A DNA stretch of 64,000 nucleotides from Plazaster borealis (GCA_021014325.1 CM037472.1:29598234-29662233); one strand, 5' to 3'; counted from the first letter of the stretch, positions 1 to 10,520 are shown. Numbers and translations: made by a program. The notes: generated by a model not told the origin, from the letters alone.

Positions 1-166
1 CATCTTGAGGTGTTCACAGCCATCTTCCATTTTTCCCATTCAAACTAATACAACCGGATTGAGGCTATAAAATAAAAAAACAGTCCAGTAACTTTTTTTT
101 GGGGGGGGGGGTTGGAGTTATGATAGTGTTTACTAAGAAAGTGACTAATAATGTGGCAAAAGAATG

Positions 167-314
167 AGGTCGTGTCCGAATTGACGGCTACCGCTACGGC
201 TACGGCTAGATTTCTGCTTCATCGTCATGCGTTGAAGTATAGTACATTCTTGTCAATGCGCTCAGCAACAGCCGTAGCCGTAGCTGTAGCTGTAGCCGCC
301 AATTCGGATACGGT
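167..314. repeat. Foldback element with (GGCTAC)n-like arms
   Basis: The left arm (about 171-210) and right arm (about 272-313) are reverse complements. Each combines a GTCCGAATT-type end with degenerate GGCTAC/CCGTAG hexamers. It sits in the last P450 intron, ending 66 bases before the exon. Related single-arm or decayed copies are seen near 3605-3705 and 47838-47963, which share the 'gccgtgtctgaattggcg' style of end. Confidence 0.6.
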
Positions 315-380
315 TTATAATGTACAGCTGCGGTTTCATTGGCAATTTTTAATCTACTAATGTGGGGTTTTTCATTTCAG

Positions 381-559
381 GACGGCGCATCTGCTTGGGA
401 GAGCAACTTGCCAAGATGGAGCTTTTTATCTTCTTTACTTACCTCTTACATCAGTTCACCTTCACGAAGCCACCGGAGGAACCAGCGCTCAGCCTCAGGG
501 GTCATCTAGGGATCACACTAGCACCCACGCCGTTCAAAGTGTGTGCTTCACCGCGATGA
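381..559 (+). CDS. Cytochrome P450, last exon (haem-binding region to C-terminus)
   Basis: The exon follows a TTTCATTTCAG acceptor ending at 380 and runs to TGA at 557-559. It enters in phase 1: the first base of a Gly codon comes from the missing upstream exon. The peptide begins GRRICLGEQLAKMELF, which is the P450 cysteine ligand loop (FxxGxRxCxGE) followed by helix L; the Cys binds the haem iron. About 59 residues follow to the C-terminus, as expected for a CYP2-clade microsomal enzyme (NADPH-dependent mono-oxygenase on the ER). The I-helix, the ExxR motif and the N-terminal anchor would lie upstream, outside the window. No frameshift or stop is seen, so this is probably a live gene. The subfamily and substrate cannot be told from this exon. 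Confidence 0.9.
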
Positions 560-1076
560 TTTTACTGAGGTGCATGCGCCAGGACTGCTGCCTATGCTCA
601 ACTCAAAGAGCAAAGCGTCTTGAACAGAATGTACGAACAAAAATGTGTATAGTTGCCGTTGCCATAGGGGTATTCTGTCCTCCCTTCAAAACGGTCCGGC
701 CGGACAGAATAAGCCTAACTATATAGGATTCTGTCCTCTGTTTCTTCAAAACAACCAACAAACAATGTTTCGTATTGGTCATAAATTTTGACCAGTCGTA
801 CTTTGAATTGATATTCCGTTCCGTTTGACTTTTAATATTTTGCTTCGTTTCAAACAGATCAAAGACCAACATGTTTATGCGTATAGGATACGCCCGCTTG
901 CCTCTACTGCGGAATTATTCACTTTACAATCATCCCTTAACTCTAACACAGTTGTCCAGCACAAACATTCTACATACGTGAGCGAAGAACGTTTTACCGA
1001 GGATATGTAGCTACTTTTATAATTCGGTTAAATCAAAAATCTGCAATTTCCTCGCTACTCGGCGAAACACTCAACG

Positions 1077-1277
1077 TTAAAGGCACTGAACACTTGGAAA
1101 TTGTCAAAGACCAGTGTTCTCACTTGGTGTATTTTTTATTATTTTAATGAGAAATTACCTCTTTCTCAAAAACTACGTTACTTCAGAGGGAGTCGTTTCC
1201 TACAATGTTTTATACTATCAACAGCTCTCCGTTGCTTGTTACCAAGTAAGTTTTTATGCTAATATTTGTTTTGAGTC
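1077..1277. mobile_element. Kolobok-like MITE, family A, 3'-truncated copy
   Basis: It starts at TTAA (1077-1080) followed by AGGCACTGAACAC. It keeps the internal blocks GTCAAAGACCAGTGTTCTC and ACTATCAACAGCTCTCCG, lacks part of the middle, and decays around 1277 before the right terminus. Confidence 0.75.
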
Positions 1278-1456
1278 ATATGGATTCAAGGGAATATATT
1301 CAGGGAATAACATCTGGGTGACAGAATCTCCTGCCACACCGTCCTTATGCGAAAATAAAATCTGCATTTGAGTTCGATTGCTTCTACAAGTTATTTTTAG
1401 GAGACGGTGTTGCATAATTTGTTTTTACTAATAGTATACGATTGTGTATTATTGTA

Positions 1457-1833
1457 TTAAAGGCACTGAACACGTTTGGTAATTGTCAAAGACCAGTGTT
1501 CTCACTTGGTGTATCCCAAAATATGCATAAAATAACAAGCCTGTGAAAATTTGGGCTCAACTGGTCATCAAAGTTACAAGAAAATGATGAAAGAAAAAAA
1601 CACCCTTGTTGTACAAATTTGTATGCTTTCAGATAGGAATAAAAGGCTTCAGGCCTGAAGTCTTTTATTATTTTAGTGAGAAATTAACTCTTTTTCAAAA
1701 ACTACATTACTTCAGAGGGAGTCGTTTCTCACAATGTTTTATACTATCAACAGCTCTCTGTTGCTCGTTACCAAGTCAGTTTTTATGCTAATATATATTT
1801 TGAGGAATTACCAAACGTGTACAGTGCCTGTAA
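1457..1833. mobile_element. Kolobok-like MITE, family A, near full length
   Basis: TTAA is followed by AGGCACTGAACACGTTTGG; the right end is CCAAACGTGTACAGTGCCT, the inverted complement, at about 1811-1829. The right TTAA has mutated to GTAA. Length is about 370 bp. The centre is a short palindrome (AGGCTTCAGGCCTGAAGTCTT). There is no coding capacity. Apparent ORFs here are frame accidents. Confidence 0.8.
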
Positions 1834-2689
1834 CATAAGAACTTTATGCCTTAACATTGAAGCCGACAAGGATGTTATGATGCCACTATTCGACGAAAAA
1901 CTCTTCAATTGGCCTGTGTATTCCTTTTGCACTCTATGTTTCCCTGGTCATTTGCGTTCTACATTTGTTGTCATTCCTACAGCGAACAATACAAATTAAA
2001 AGTCAGATTATTTTACACACAAAGCGCCCTCTGTTGGACTGTTCTGCGAAGGTTATTTTGCGTACTAATGACGAAACGGCTGCATGCGCGCCTGTTATCG
2101 ATAAGGCCTTTTTAATTCATTCCGTTATTGTATAAATGTAGATGTAATATGAGGGTAGCAGCAGGCAATGTTAATATTATTTTCATGTCATTGTAAATGA
2201 ATACAAAGTTTGCCAGTGATATACTGAGCAATGAACGAGTTATTTATAGCAAGTATCGTTGGATAATACCTGGATGATAGAAAACAAGGTTAAAGAAATG
2301 TGTTCTATTTTTAAACCAATTGATTTGTGGTTTGGCCGAAGGATTTGACTGGCTACTAAAAGTCACGAGTTCCGTTAACACAGAAAGTGTAATGAACTTA
2401 GGTTATGCATGCTTGACTTATAGTTATAATTATAATTGGTTTATTTTTTAATTGGGTAAGTTGAGGGCAAATTAAATCAATTAGTGAGCATTCGCTTAAG
2501 GCACGGAACTTTCCCCATTGGGGACTAGGCCCTAATAGTGAACAACACTACCGTCAATCGTGTCTTTGGGTCCCATCATTAGAGGTTTTACCGACCTGGT
2601 ATATACTTTCATTAAAGGTGAAGCCATTTTAATTTTTCCTCTACCTAAATGTATCAAACCCGAAGATTGAAGTGGAAAAACCAACGATT

Positions 2690-2840
2690 TGGGTGGGATG
2701 GGTGGTTAGTGCGTAAAGCGCCTCCCTCTAACCACTCTTCTCTCCTATTTCACGAGGGGTTTTTTTCTGGGTCCCCCGGTTTTCCTCCTTCCGGGAAACT
2801 CAAACACTCGATCACTGGCTGTGCTCCGTGATGGTCATTA
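2690..2840 (+). repeat. SINE-like fragment
   Basis: It has GGTTAGTGCGTAAAGCGCCTC, which resembles a degenerate A box. A 'ggggtttttttctgggtccccc' and 'ttttcctccttcc' block follows, similar to the body of the tRNA-derived SINE copies at 42061 and 61935. No clear B box is visible. Confidence 0.35.
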
Positions 2841-2851
2841 TTATGGGTCAA

Positions 2852-3073
2852 TGTGGCTGGCTAGAGCCGTATATTGAGAGAGTTGCGACAACTTGCGATT
2901 AGAAGCCATTTTGTCTCCAAAAAATGCATTGGCGAATACAGGGTGCCAGACTAGTCTGCCCATTGGGTTGTGCTGCATTTGGAACAAAATGGCGTCCAGC
3001 AACCACGTGACCGGAGAAAGCTGGTCCCTCCATGTCGCAACTCTCTCAATACACAGCTCTGTGGCTGGCTGCC
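2852..3073. repeat. Foldback element (about 38-bp arms)
   Basis: The left arm around 2853-2890 contains GAGAGAGTTGCGAC. The right arm around 3034-3073 contains GTCGCAACTCTCTC followed by ACAGCTCTGTGGCTGGCTGCC, the complement of the left flank. Open frames on both strands here simply reflect the palindrome. Confidence 0.7.
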
Positions 3074-3143
3074 AAAAGGCGCCCTCGCGTGCCTGCTTCT
3101 CGAACACGTTTTAGCCGCGTCCTTCGCAATTCAGCTTCTCACC

Positions 3144-3415
3144 AGGGCCCAATTTCATTGTGCTGCTAACGGCCAATTTTGTGCTTACTGAGCGAGTTTT
3201 CATTTCATAGCGCTGCTTACCGTGAGCACACGAAAAGGCATGCTAACCTTCCTGTGCTTACTGTATGAAAATGAATGACGTAACAATGGTGAACGCGCAA
3301 GATGGCCGCCTAATTTCTTGAACCTGTGAAATACGCTTATGAGCAAGCAAATTTTTCTGCTACAGTTGGCACGAAAATTTGCTTACCGTTAAGCAGCGCT
3401 ATGAAATTGGGCCCT
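3144..3415. mobile_element. GGGCCCAATTTCAT foldback MITE, family B, full copy
   Basis: The termini are AGGGCCCAATTTCATTG and CGCTATGAAATTGGGCCCT in inverted orientation. Inner arms include GCTGCTAACGG and CCGTTAAGCAGCGC. Length is about 270 bp and it is non-coding. Further copies of this family are listed below. Confidence 0.8.
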
Positions 3416-3454
3416 GTTGCGAGTGAGGATCATGCCGAGTCCGAATCAAGCGAC

Positions 3455-3625
3455 TTTGGTTACGGTGTGGCAGGAGATTCTGTCCCACCATACGGCGAAC
3501 TGTGTACAAACTACTTTTGATAGCGCCCTCTTTTGAATCATCCTCCTCCAGCCCATGTTAATTTCCCGTATGGGGACAGAAACCCCGGGGGGACAGATTA
3601 CCCTGGGACAACGGCTATGGCTGTT
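3455..3625. repeat. Palindromic repeat with GGACAGA motifs
   Basis: GGCAGGAGATTCTGTCC is followed by a CCATACGGCGAAC block, then CCCGTATGGGGACAGAA and GGACAGATTACCC. The same modules recur at about 1318-1345, 11188-11230, 14161-14200 and 37965-38130, so this is a dispersed family. Confidence 0.55.
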
Positions 3626-4164
3626 GGCTGCAACGACAACGTTGAAGAATAGCACTTTTATTCCTGGTAGCCACTGCCGAAGCCATTAATTCGGACATGG
3701 CCTTAGCCTCACTACTTATTATTATCAAAATAGTCGGGTACCTTTTTTATTTATTGCAGTACTGGCACTGCTTGCATGAAGTGTAACAATGATGAAAGCT
3801 TTTATATATATCTACCCCATTTGATAATCATCGATTTATTGTTTCTAATAAAAATACTTATTTATCGTAAATACATACTTTTTTGAATTGATGCAATTTA
3901 AGTCGTGTTTAGTAATACAAATTTTAATGGACATTGAGAATTTGAGTCTGGTGAATTTAATTCGTACATCTTTCAATGGGGATGAGAAATCATGTGTACT
4001 GGTGTCATGTTGGATCGATGCCATGTTTTTACGCATAGCCCATTTGAAGTGTTGGAAACCTGACGAAATGAAATCAAATTTGAAAGGTAAAACTGTATAA
4101 CATCTTTATGTTTTGGAAGGGCTAGTCTCAACAGATTTCAACAAACACACCACCCAGGACAATT

Positions 4165-4985
4165 TTCACAAAATTAAAGAGGAAGGGAAATGTCAAATTC
4201 AAATTTGTGATTTAGGCCTACTCATTTTCCGATTGATAGAGTCCTCATGCGAGTGGGGAAAAATTACAAGTCTCTAAAAACCTCACGTTGAAATGGTCTA
4301 AATAGCCATTGCATAAACGATACCCTTGCGGGGCAAAATTTTTCATTATCCAAAAAAAAACAGGGCTGAAAGAAGGTGAAATAATGTCAAATTTTTTTTG
4401 TGACTACTCATTTTAAATAGAGTCCTCATGTCATGTGAGTGGGAAAAAAAACTAGTCTCTCTCCTCAAAAAAAAAAAAAAAAAAAATGCCCATTGTATTC
4501 GATACTTGAATGTTGTCAACATCCAAAAAATCCAATGACATTATTCTGAGAAAAATGGGTCTGTACATTTTTGGACGGGGACGTTTTGGTTCATTCCTGA
4601 CGTTCAATGATATTTAATCAAAACAGCCTTGAGTTTGACATTTTGTCTGACGACTCCTTGGAATGTAAAGACCCATTAGTTGTTGAAATCCAATGATGTC
4701 ATGTTTCAAATTTCGCTCTGAAAAGGTCAGGAATTAACCAAAACCTCCCCGTACAAAAATGTACAGATCCATTTTTCTCAGAATAATGTCATCGGATGTT
4801 TTGGATGTTGACAACATTTGCACTGGAAGAGTATCGAATACAATGGCAATTTTGACCATTTTAACGTGAGGTTAGAGACTTGTAATTTTTTCCCACTCAC
4901 ATGAGGACTCTAATTATTGGAAAATGAGTAGTCACAAAAATGAATTTGACATTTCACTTCCTCTTCAGCCTGCTCGTTTTTTAGT
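4165..4985. repeat. Long inverted repeat with an extra arm copy
   Basis: A segment with AGAGTCCTCATG, a GTGAGTGGGAAAAA block, ATTGTATTCGATAC and CAATGACATTATTCTGAG (about 4373-4640) is repeated inverted at about 4690-4975. A third, partial copy of the outer arm lies at 4165-4370. It is non-coding. Confidence 0.75.
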
Positions 4986-5021
4986 GCCAAGAACGAATAC
5001 AGGGTTCTGTTTTGTCTAGTC

Positions 5022-5300
5022 TTGATTGGCGACGCTATAGTTTTTTGTATTAGTCACCGAGAGGGCCCAAATCACGAGTCACCGACTGGCTCATTGATCT
5101 CCAATATATCTTCAGTGTAATGAAGATCAATGGAATGGATCGGAGGGACTGGGAAAGTTTACGAATCTGGATCAAAACACTGGATCAAAAGTTTTGATCC
5201 AAATGTTTGTTTGATAAAAAAATATCTCTTCTACAGTAATTCGTATTGCGATATCGGAGACTGCGTTAATATCAAAACGAACGTCGCCAATCAAGACTAT
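5022..5300. repeat. Short foldback element
   Basis: CTTGATTGGCGACG near 5022 pairs with CGTCGCCAATCAAGAC near 5283-5298. It lies immediately 3' of the previous inverted repeat. There is no coding content. Confidence 0.55.
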
Positions 5301-5739
5301 GTTTTGTCAGGATTTTCGGGTAAATTATGGTTCGTTATAGCATGGTGTTTACTTCGCTTACGGCAATCAGAATAAGCATTATTTTGTACTATGGGGTCGC
5401 CAGATGCTATTTTGTCAACTTTAACAGTATTTTAGACGGTATTATCTCTGGAGGATTGGAACTGTTATGACCTTATATAATCAGAGAGCTTTCAGATTAA
5501 AATTAAAATCCAAAAACAAAATTTCGAAAATTATCAAATAATTTGTACCTTGCCACTATTACTGCATGATACATCATGGAACTGAATAAGTTTTGGTCCT
5601 TTCGTTTCCGAAAAGAAGATACAGAAGAATAAGAAGAGGGAACACCCCCAACCCCACCCACACACAAATACAACCAACTTCTTTTAATTTTTAATACGGT
5701 GTTCACACATTTTTTTAAGGGCATTGTGGCCCTTGAGGG

Positions 5740-6060
5740 ACACACAAAACCTACACATTGACGTCAAATTTTAGAAATTTCACAACTTATCTCCGAAATC
5801 ACGAAGTTTTACGTTAAATTTTACGGTCTCCGACCGGGTTTTACCAAAAAGTCGCGGAATTTGACGTCAAATTTCTCAAATTTCATGTAGGCGAGTTTCT
5901 TCCCGAGTCGCGATATTGACGGAAATGTATGTCTGCGACCTTTCCCCAAGTCACAAAATTTGACGTCAAAGTTTGCGATCAGGGAAAAGTCGTATGACAT
6001 TTGACGTAAAATTTGGGGTCAAAATTGCGACCGGGGAAATGTCGTGATTTTTGTTTCAAT
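5740..6060. repeat. Degenerate tandem array with TTGACGTCAAA motifs
   Basis: TTGACGTCAAA occurs at 5758, 5861 and 5960 and the near-match TTGACGTAAAA at 6001. Between them are repeated GACCGGG, GAAAAGTCG and AAATTTC blocks. The spacing is about 100 bp for the first three. TGACGTCA is the canonical full CRE palindrome, but recurrence inside a decayed tandem repeat is the simpler explanation. Confidence 0.5.
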
Positions 6061-7730
6061 TAATTTTTACCAAAATTTTGCAACTTGGGGGAATTAAAGT
6101 CATGAAATATTCCATGAAATTTAACGTCAATATTTAGGTCTTGTGTCTCTCAAAGGCTACCGTAAATGCATCCCTGTGGAGACTTCTCTTGTTCTTTCCT
6201 TTGTCCCTGTACTTAATCCTCCCATAGACCTTGTACACAAAATTCCTTGTGGAACTTCCCTCTCTTTAGAATTCCACTGTGAAGACCTCTTTGTTCGTAG
6301 TATCTTTGGTCTCCATAAAGGTACCGCCGTAGTCAATATAAAACACATTAATGGCCTATAGACCATGTGACCTGTGACATCACAGAGCCTTGACTTCATG
6401 CAGGCACATTTGTACACAGCTCAATGGAAGAATACAACAAATCTTATGTTTTATGAAGATTGAACCGTCTGATTTGTCTCAACCTTTGATGTGAAGAAAA
6501 GGGGGACATCTCAAAAGCTGTATACCGCTGTTGCTTTTGTAAATTTAGAATTTATGTGAAAATTATGACGCAAAATGTAAAACTTCCAATATAGCCTGTG
6601 TAGTATCTTGCCCCTCAGGAAATGCATTATAATGTACAAGGTCACTACTCTGCAAACAAAGTTAACATGGTCTATGTTTTGTGCACTTTCATTTTGTGTT
6701 TGTCTTGGAATGACGAAATCATGTGTTTTGGGGACAGCTTTCTCTGTCGCATGTCATTATTTCTCACGAAATGTTGCAGACCTACTGTTTATAATCACTC
6801 ATTGAACAAAATTTCATCCATAACCAATGTGTATCATGGTACCGTATCTTTAAAGAATGCTGGGTAACGGTTTCCAACTATAACTGCCTCGGGAAATATG
6901 AAGTAAATTGCCAGCATGTGCCCAGGCCACCAGAGACCACACAACCATATTTTCTTAGTGGAACGGAGGAGAGGATAATTATTTGATGATTAAGCTCATA
7001 CAAAATTATTGTGAGCATTGCTACTCCATCATGAATTTTACATCAAGGTAACCATTAGGCTTGCCTCGTTGACTTTTGATGAAGAGTACTTGTACACAGT
7101 ACATGTGTATTCGTTTTTCCGTACAGTACCGTACACCACAACCATCATGTGGGCATTTCATCAAACTTCGTCAACGTTTTTAAAGCACTGAATGACGGTT
7201 TGGGGGTTTTGGGGGGAAATTGTGAGTAAGACTTCTACATACCGAGGACCCGAGAAAAGTGCCGTATCTGTCTCATGTAGGGTCTTGAGACAATGTGGCC
7301 TTTTGTTTGTTGGGGTGTTTGTTTGTTTGTTTGTTTTGTGGTTTGTTTACTTCCACGATCACAACTAGCAGTCTGTTAATACATGAATTAGATTCAAAAT
7401 GGTGACAATAAGGAAGGGCACCAGGAAAAGGCCAAACACAGAACGTGGTGCCTTTATATAATAAGTCAGTGAATTAATAGAAATTTAGGAATTAACAATA
7501 ATAATTGAGAGCTTTGAATTTGTCAGTTGGAACCACCCACCGTGGTTGTGTGACAAAGAAGTGTACCGTATACATTATAGAAAACAACAATTCGTTTAGT
7601 GACCTAGCTTCTATACTTACAGTTTAAAAACTAATAGAACTATTTATACAGAATAGAATGATTGCGTGACAAAAACGAAAAAGTGAGGGAAAACAAGAAT
7701 ATTTAGTTAATTAGGCCCTATTGGATTAGG
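6061..7730. other. Intergenic, no recognised gene
   Basis: Open frames at 6143-6420 on both strands match nothing I know. (GTTT)n occurs at about 7307-7335. The sequence is otherwise unique-looking and AT-rich. Confidence 0.4.
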
Positions 7731-7734
7731 TCTT

Positions 7735-7855
7735 ATACTTCAAAAACGAAACTCTGCAAACCTTACAGGGAAAAATGCTGAGCGCTTTGATACGTCCATC
7801 GGGTGTTATAAAGCGCTGCATAAGAACTCAGTAATATTATTATTGATTACTTACA
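7735..7855 (+). mobile_element. SINE 3'-tail fragment (tRNA-Leu SINE family)
   Basis: ACTTCAAAAACG, a TGCAAACCTTACAGGGAAAAA block, GAGCGCTTTGA, TATAAAGCGCTG and ATATTATTATTGA line up with the 3' half of the SINE at 61430-61530, which ends in the same ATTATT tail. Confidence 0.55.
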
Positions 7856-8319
7856 CATGTCCACACACACAATGTCATGGTTATTGGACCCAGCACATCG
7901 ATGACTTCTCTTAAAAGTTGCATGGCTCGATTTTCGCCAACAGAATTTTTGTTTTAAATTTTTTTTTCTGTACGAATTTTGCCAGATGATGCTGTTTTAA
8001 AACGAACAAAATAAAACATAAAACATACAAAAAGGCTGTCGCATAATTATGCCAAGGACAATGCACAAAATGCATTTAACATGCAACATTATTTGTCATG
8101 GCTGATAGACGTGAGAACTACAAGCGACTCCTAATTACTACAACAAAACTCGTAAGTGCCATGACCATATTTGGAAGTGACTTGGAACCCAACCCCTCCC
8201 ACGACAAGATGTTCGGGCTATGACTGGGGCAGAGTAATTGGTATGTAGACTGCCTGTTGAGGGACAGACTGACTTATCAGCATAAAAACCATAGATCGTA
8301 CAGTGCTGCACTGTGCAAG

Positions 8320-8505
8320 ATGATCAACTGGAGCTCTATTGTTAGAACGAATGGTATGGGCGCCATTTCAGTGAACAAGTTGTTTGTCATAGCGTTGATA
8401 GCGATGCTAATTGTCTGCACTGATCCATTGTTGCATCAAAAGATCTGCTATACTGAAACGGTCCCCAGCGCTTGCAGCCCGAGTTGCGCATCTTGGGCCT
8501 GCTGA
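8320..8505 (+). CDS. Possible small secreted Cys-rich peptide (unconfirmed ORF)
   Basis: An ATG-initiated frame of 61 codons has A at position -3. After about 19 polar residues comes a hydrophobic run, KLFVIALIAMLIVC (residues 20-33), that could be a signal peptide. A short tail carries Cys43, Cys52, Cys56 and Cys61. It lies about 390 bp upstream of the GPCR start. I recognise no family and no splice signals support it. It may be a chance ORF, or 5' sequence of the GPCR transcript. Confidence 0.15.
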   Translation: MINWSSIVRTNGMGAISVNKLFVIALIAMLIVCTDPLLHQKICYTETVPSACSPSCASWAC

Positions 8506-8857
8506 GCTATACGATCTTTGCTAAACCGTGACGTAATAATTCCCTGTTCTTCGCACTTGACTGAGCAAGTTTGTGTGCTTCAAAAATACACACAGTGTAG
8601 GCCGATATCAATTGTTCATACAGGTACCCTGGAATGATTCGTAATACAAGACAATGTGAAATTCAAACAGAGACTTTACACAGTCAACTTGTGAATTGTA
8701 ATCAAAGTGTCATCATCTATTCTTCCGTATAAACAAATCAATTTGGACCCATGGTTGTCAGGAGGACTACCACTACGACAACGCCGAACCATTCATCAGG
8801 TCTACTTGTGCGTCATAGTGGTATGAGAGGTAAGTTTTTTTAGTCGATCACTACAAC

Positions 8858-8929
8858 ATGGAGGATTCCTCCATGACTACAACGAGCTCTCTCTACCATG
8901 GACATTATGGAGCACATGGGGGTGACTGA
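8858..8929 (+). promoter_or_regulatory. Upstream ORF overlapping the GPCR start codon
   Basis: The ATG at 8858 opens a 23-codon frame beginning MEDSSMTTTSSL and ending at TGA 8927-8929. It overlaps the GPCR ATG at 8898 in another frame. If it is in the mRNA it would reduce GPCR translation. Its composition also resembles a GPCR N-terminus (Ser/Thr-rich), so a lost single-base frame relation is an alternative. A good donor-like AG|GTAAGT sits at 8830-8835, so part of this leader could be spliced. Confidence 0.4.
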
Positions 8930-9866
8930 AGCTTCTCACACCGTTCGTCTTGCAATACTCGGCATTATCTCTGTTCTGATCATCTTGAGTAACATCTTCT
9001 GTTTGGTTGTCCTCCGACGTGCCACATCAAGCATTAAGACAGTGACTCGCATCTTCCTGACCTCGCTCACTCTTGCCGATTTGGGAATCGGTATTTTAGC
9101 CATCCCGTTGAAGATGCTGATTCTCGTTGTACAGGATAAAACTCTCCAGCAATCACTGTGTGTGACTGACATCTTCTTTCATGGATTATTCGCCTTGGCA
9201 TCACTCGAGTCTGTTATAGGGATCGCCATTGAACGATACTTGGCCATCGAGTTGCCATTCTGGCACAGGTCCAACGTGACAAACAGACGAGCTTACGTAG
9301 CCATTTCTTGTGTTTGGCTCACGAGCTTGGCTCCCGCAATCTACGGTGGAACAATCGCTGCAAACGGTGGTTTTTCTCGTGACAACAACGGCTGGTGTAC
9401 TTACACAGCGGGCTTTGGCAGAACATTTTTCGTCTGGGTTGATATCGTCGTTTACATCGCGTTGCCTTTCGCCATACTCATCTCCATTTACATTCGGATT
9501 GTGATTCTGGTGAGACGCTACCTTGCTCGCCTTAACGTTACCAACAAGCTGTACATGGAAGACAGAATCGTACATCGGTCCAACAAGCTCCGTAAAGCTG
9601 CGTCTCTCGCCAAGAATAGAAAATCTCTTTACACATTTCTCCTGGTGGTTTCCACCTTCATGTTGATTTACCTTCCGACTGGTGTCGTCTCTGTACTGGG
9701 ACTTACAGGAACTTATGTACCCAATGTTATAATTGATGTCTCACGATTTGCATTTTTCTGTAATGGCTGGGCGAATAATGTGGTGTATGCAATGAGGCAT
9801 AATATTTTCAGGAAAACTGCTCAGTCGATGGTTAATGACTTGAGACAATGCTTATCAAGAATTTAA
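8898..9866 (+). CDS. Class A (rhodopsin-like) GPCR, intronless, orphan
   Basis: 322 residues in one exon. Seven hydrophobic helices are visible, starting at about residues 17, 50, 88, 131, 176, 243 and 275. Class A landmarks are Asn32 (TM1), LTLAD with Asp61 (TM2), Cys88 and Cys167 (the ECL disulfide), Glu-Arg-Tyr 112-114 in place of DRY, Trp140 (TM4), Pro190 (TM5) and Pro260 (TM6, in IYLP rather than CWxP). TM7 has NNVVY (293-297) where NPxxY is usual, so the kink Pro is replaced by Asn. The N-terminus is short (about 15 residues) with no N-glycosylation sequon. The style is like the expanded amine/orphan-type receptors of marine deuterostomes. The ligand is unknown. The start at 8898 was chosen because it is the first in-frame ATG; Met4 or Met7 are alternatives. 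Confidence 0.92.
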   Translation: MDIMEHMGVTEASHTVRLAILGIISVLIILSNIFCLVVLRRATSSIKTVTRIFLTSLTLADLGIGILAIPLKMLILVVQDKTLQQSLCVTDIFFHGLFALASLESVIGIAIERYLAIELPFWHRSNVTNRRAYVAISCVWLTSLAPAIYGGTIAANGGFSRDNNGWCTYTAGFGRTFFVWVDIVVYIALPFAILISIYIRIVILVRRYLARLNVTNKLYMEDRIVHRSNKLRKAASLAKNRKSLYTFLLVVSTFMLIYLPTGVVSVLGLTGTYVPNVIIDVSRFAFFCNGWANNVVYAMRHNIFRKTAQSMVNDLRQCLSRI

Positions 9867-9876
9867 ATGAAGTTAA

Positions 9877-9882
9877 AATAAA
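9877..9882 (+). terminator. AATAAA poly(A) signal of the GPCR
   Basis: A canonical AATAAA lies 10 bases after the TAA stop (9864-9866). This would give a very short 3' UTR. No other hexamer is closer. Confidence 0.55.
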
Positions 9883-10148
9883 CAAAAACATGGGTTTCCC
9901 CACAAGCAACGTATACGTTATTTTTAATTTATAACCCAATAAGTAGCTTTGAACGAACCAGTCGCGAAGAATTTGGCAACGGATCAAAACTCCTTTAAAT
10001 GTAAAGAGATATGTTTGGAAATTTTGTTAGCGGCCTCCATTTTATTTTGTATAAAAAGCCCCAGTGCCTCCACTTCCCATCCAACCGTGGAGGCCCAACT
10101 TATTAGAGAGTATTATTGTGTAGACTGTGGACGCGTCCGAATTCACCC

Positions 10149-10520
10149 TTAAAGCCACTGAACACGTTTGGTAATTGTCAAAGACCAGTGTTCTCACTTG
10201 GTGTATCCCAAAATATGCATAAAATAACAAGCCTGTGAAAATTTGGGCTCAAGTCTTCCTCAGATTCAAATATTTTAGTGAGAAATTACCTCTTTGTTGT
10301 ACAAATTTGTGTGCTTCCAGATAGGAATAAAAGGCTTCTTGCAAGAAGTCTTTTATTATTTTAGTGAGAAATTACCTCTTTCTCAAAAACTACGTTACTT
10401 CAGAGGGAGTCGTTTCTCACAATGTTTTATACTATCAACAGCTCTCTGTTGCTCGTTACTAAGTCAGTTTTTACGCTAATATATATTTTGAGTCATTACC
10501 AAACGTGTACAGTCCCTTAA
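10149..10520. mobile_element. Kolobok-like MITE, family A, full length with TTAA on both sides
   Basis: TTAA (10149-10152) is followed by AGCCACTGAACACG. The right end ACGTGTACAGTCCC is followed by TTAA (10517-10520). An internal palindrome, GGCTTCTTGCAAGAAGTC, is at the centre. A partial duplication of the 'attacctctttgttgtac' zone is seen at about 10280. Confidence 0.85.

Larger units (their letters stand above)
560..2689. other. Intergenic, 3' of the P450
   Basis: No coding exon was recognised. The stretch holds a GGACAGAAT-type palindromic remnant (about 660-740) and two Kolobok-like MITE copies (listed separately). From 1840 to 2690 I see only AT-rich, structureless sequence. AATAAA occurs at 1354 but is too far from the stop to assign. 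Confidence 0.5.

Noticed and set aside
2841..3114. Overlapping 70-88 codon open frames on both strands
   Set aside because: The sequence is a foldback element; mirrored open frames are expected from the palindrome.
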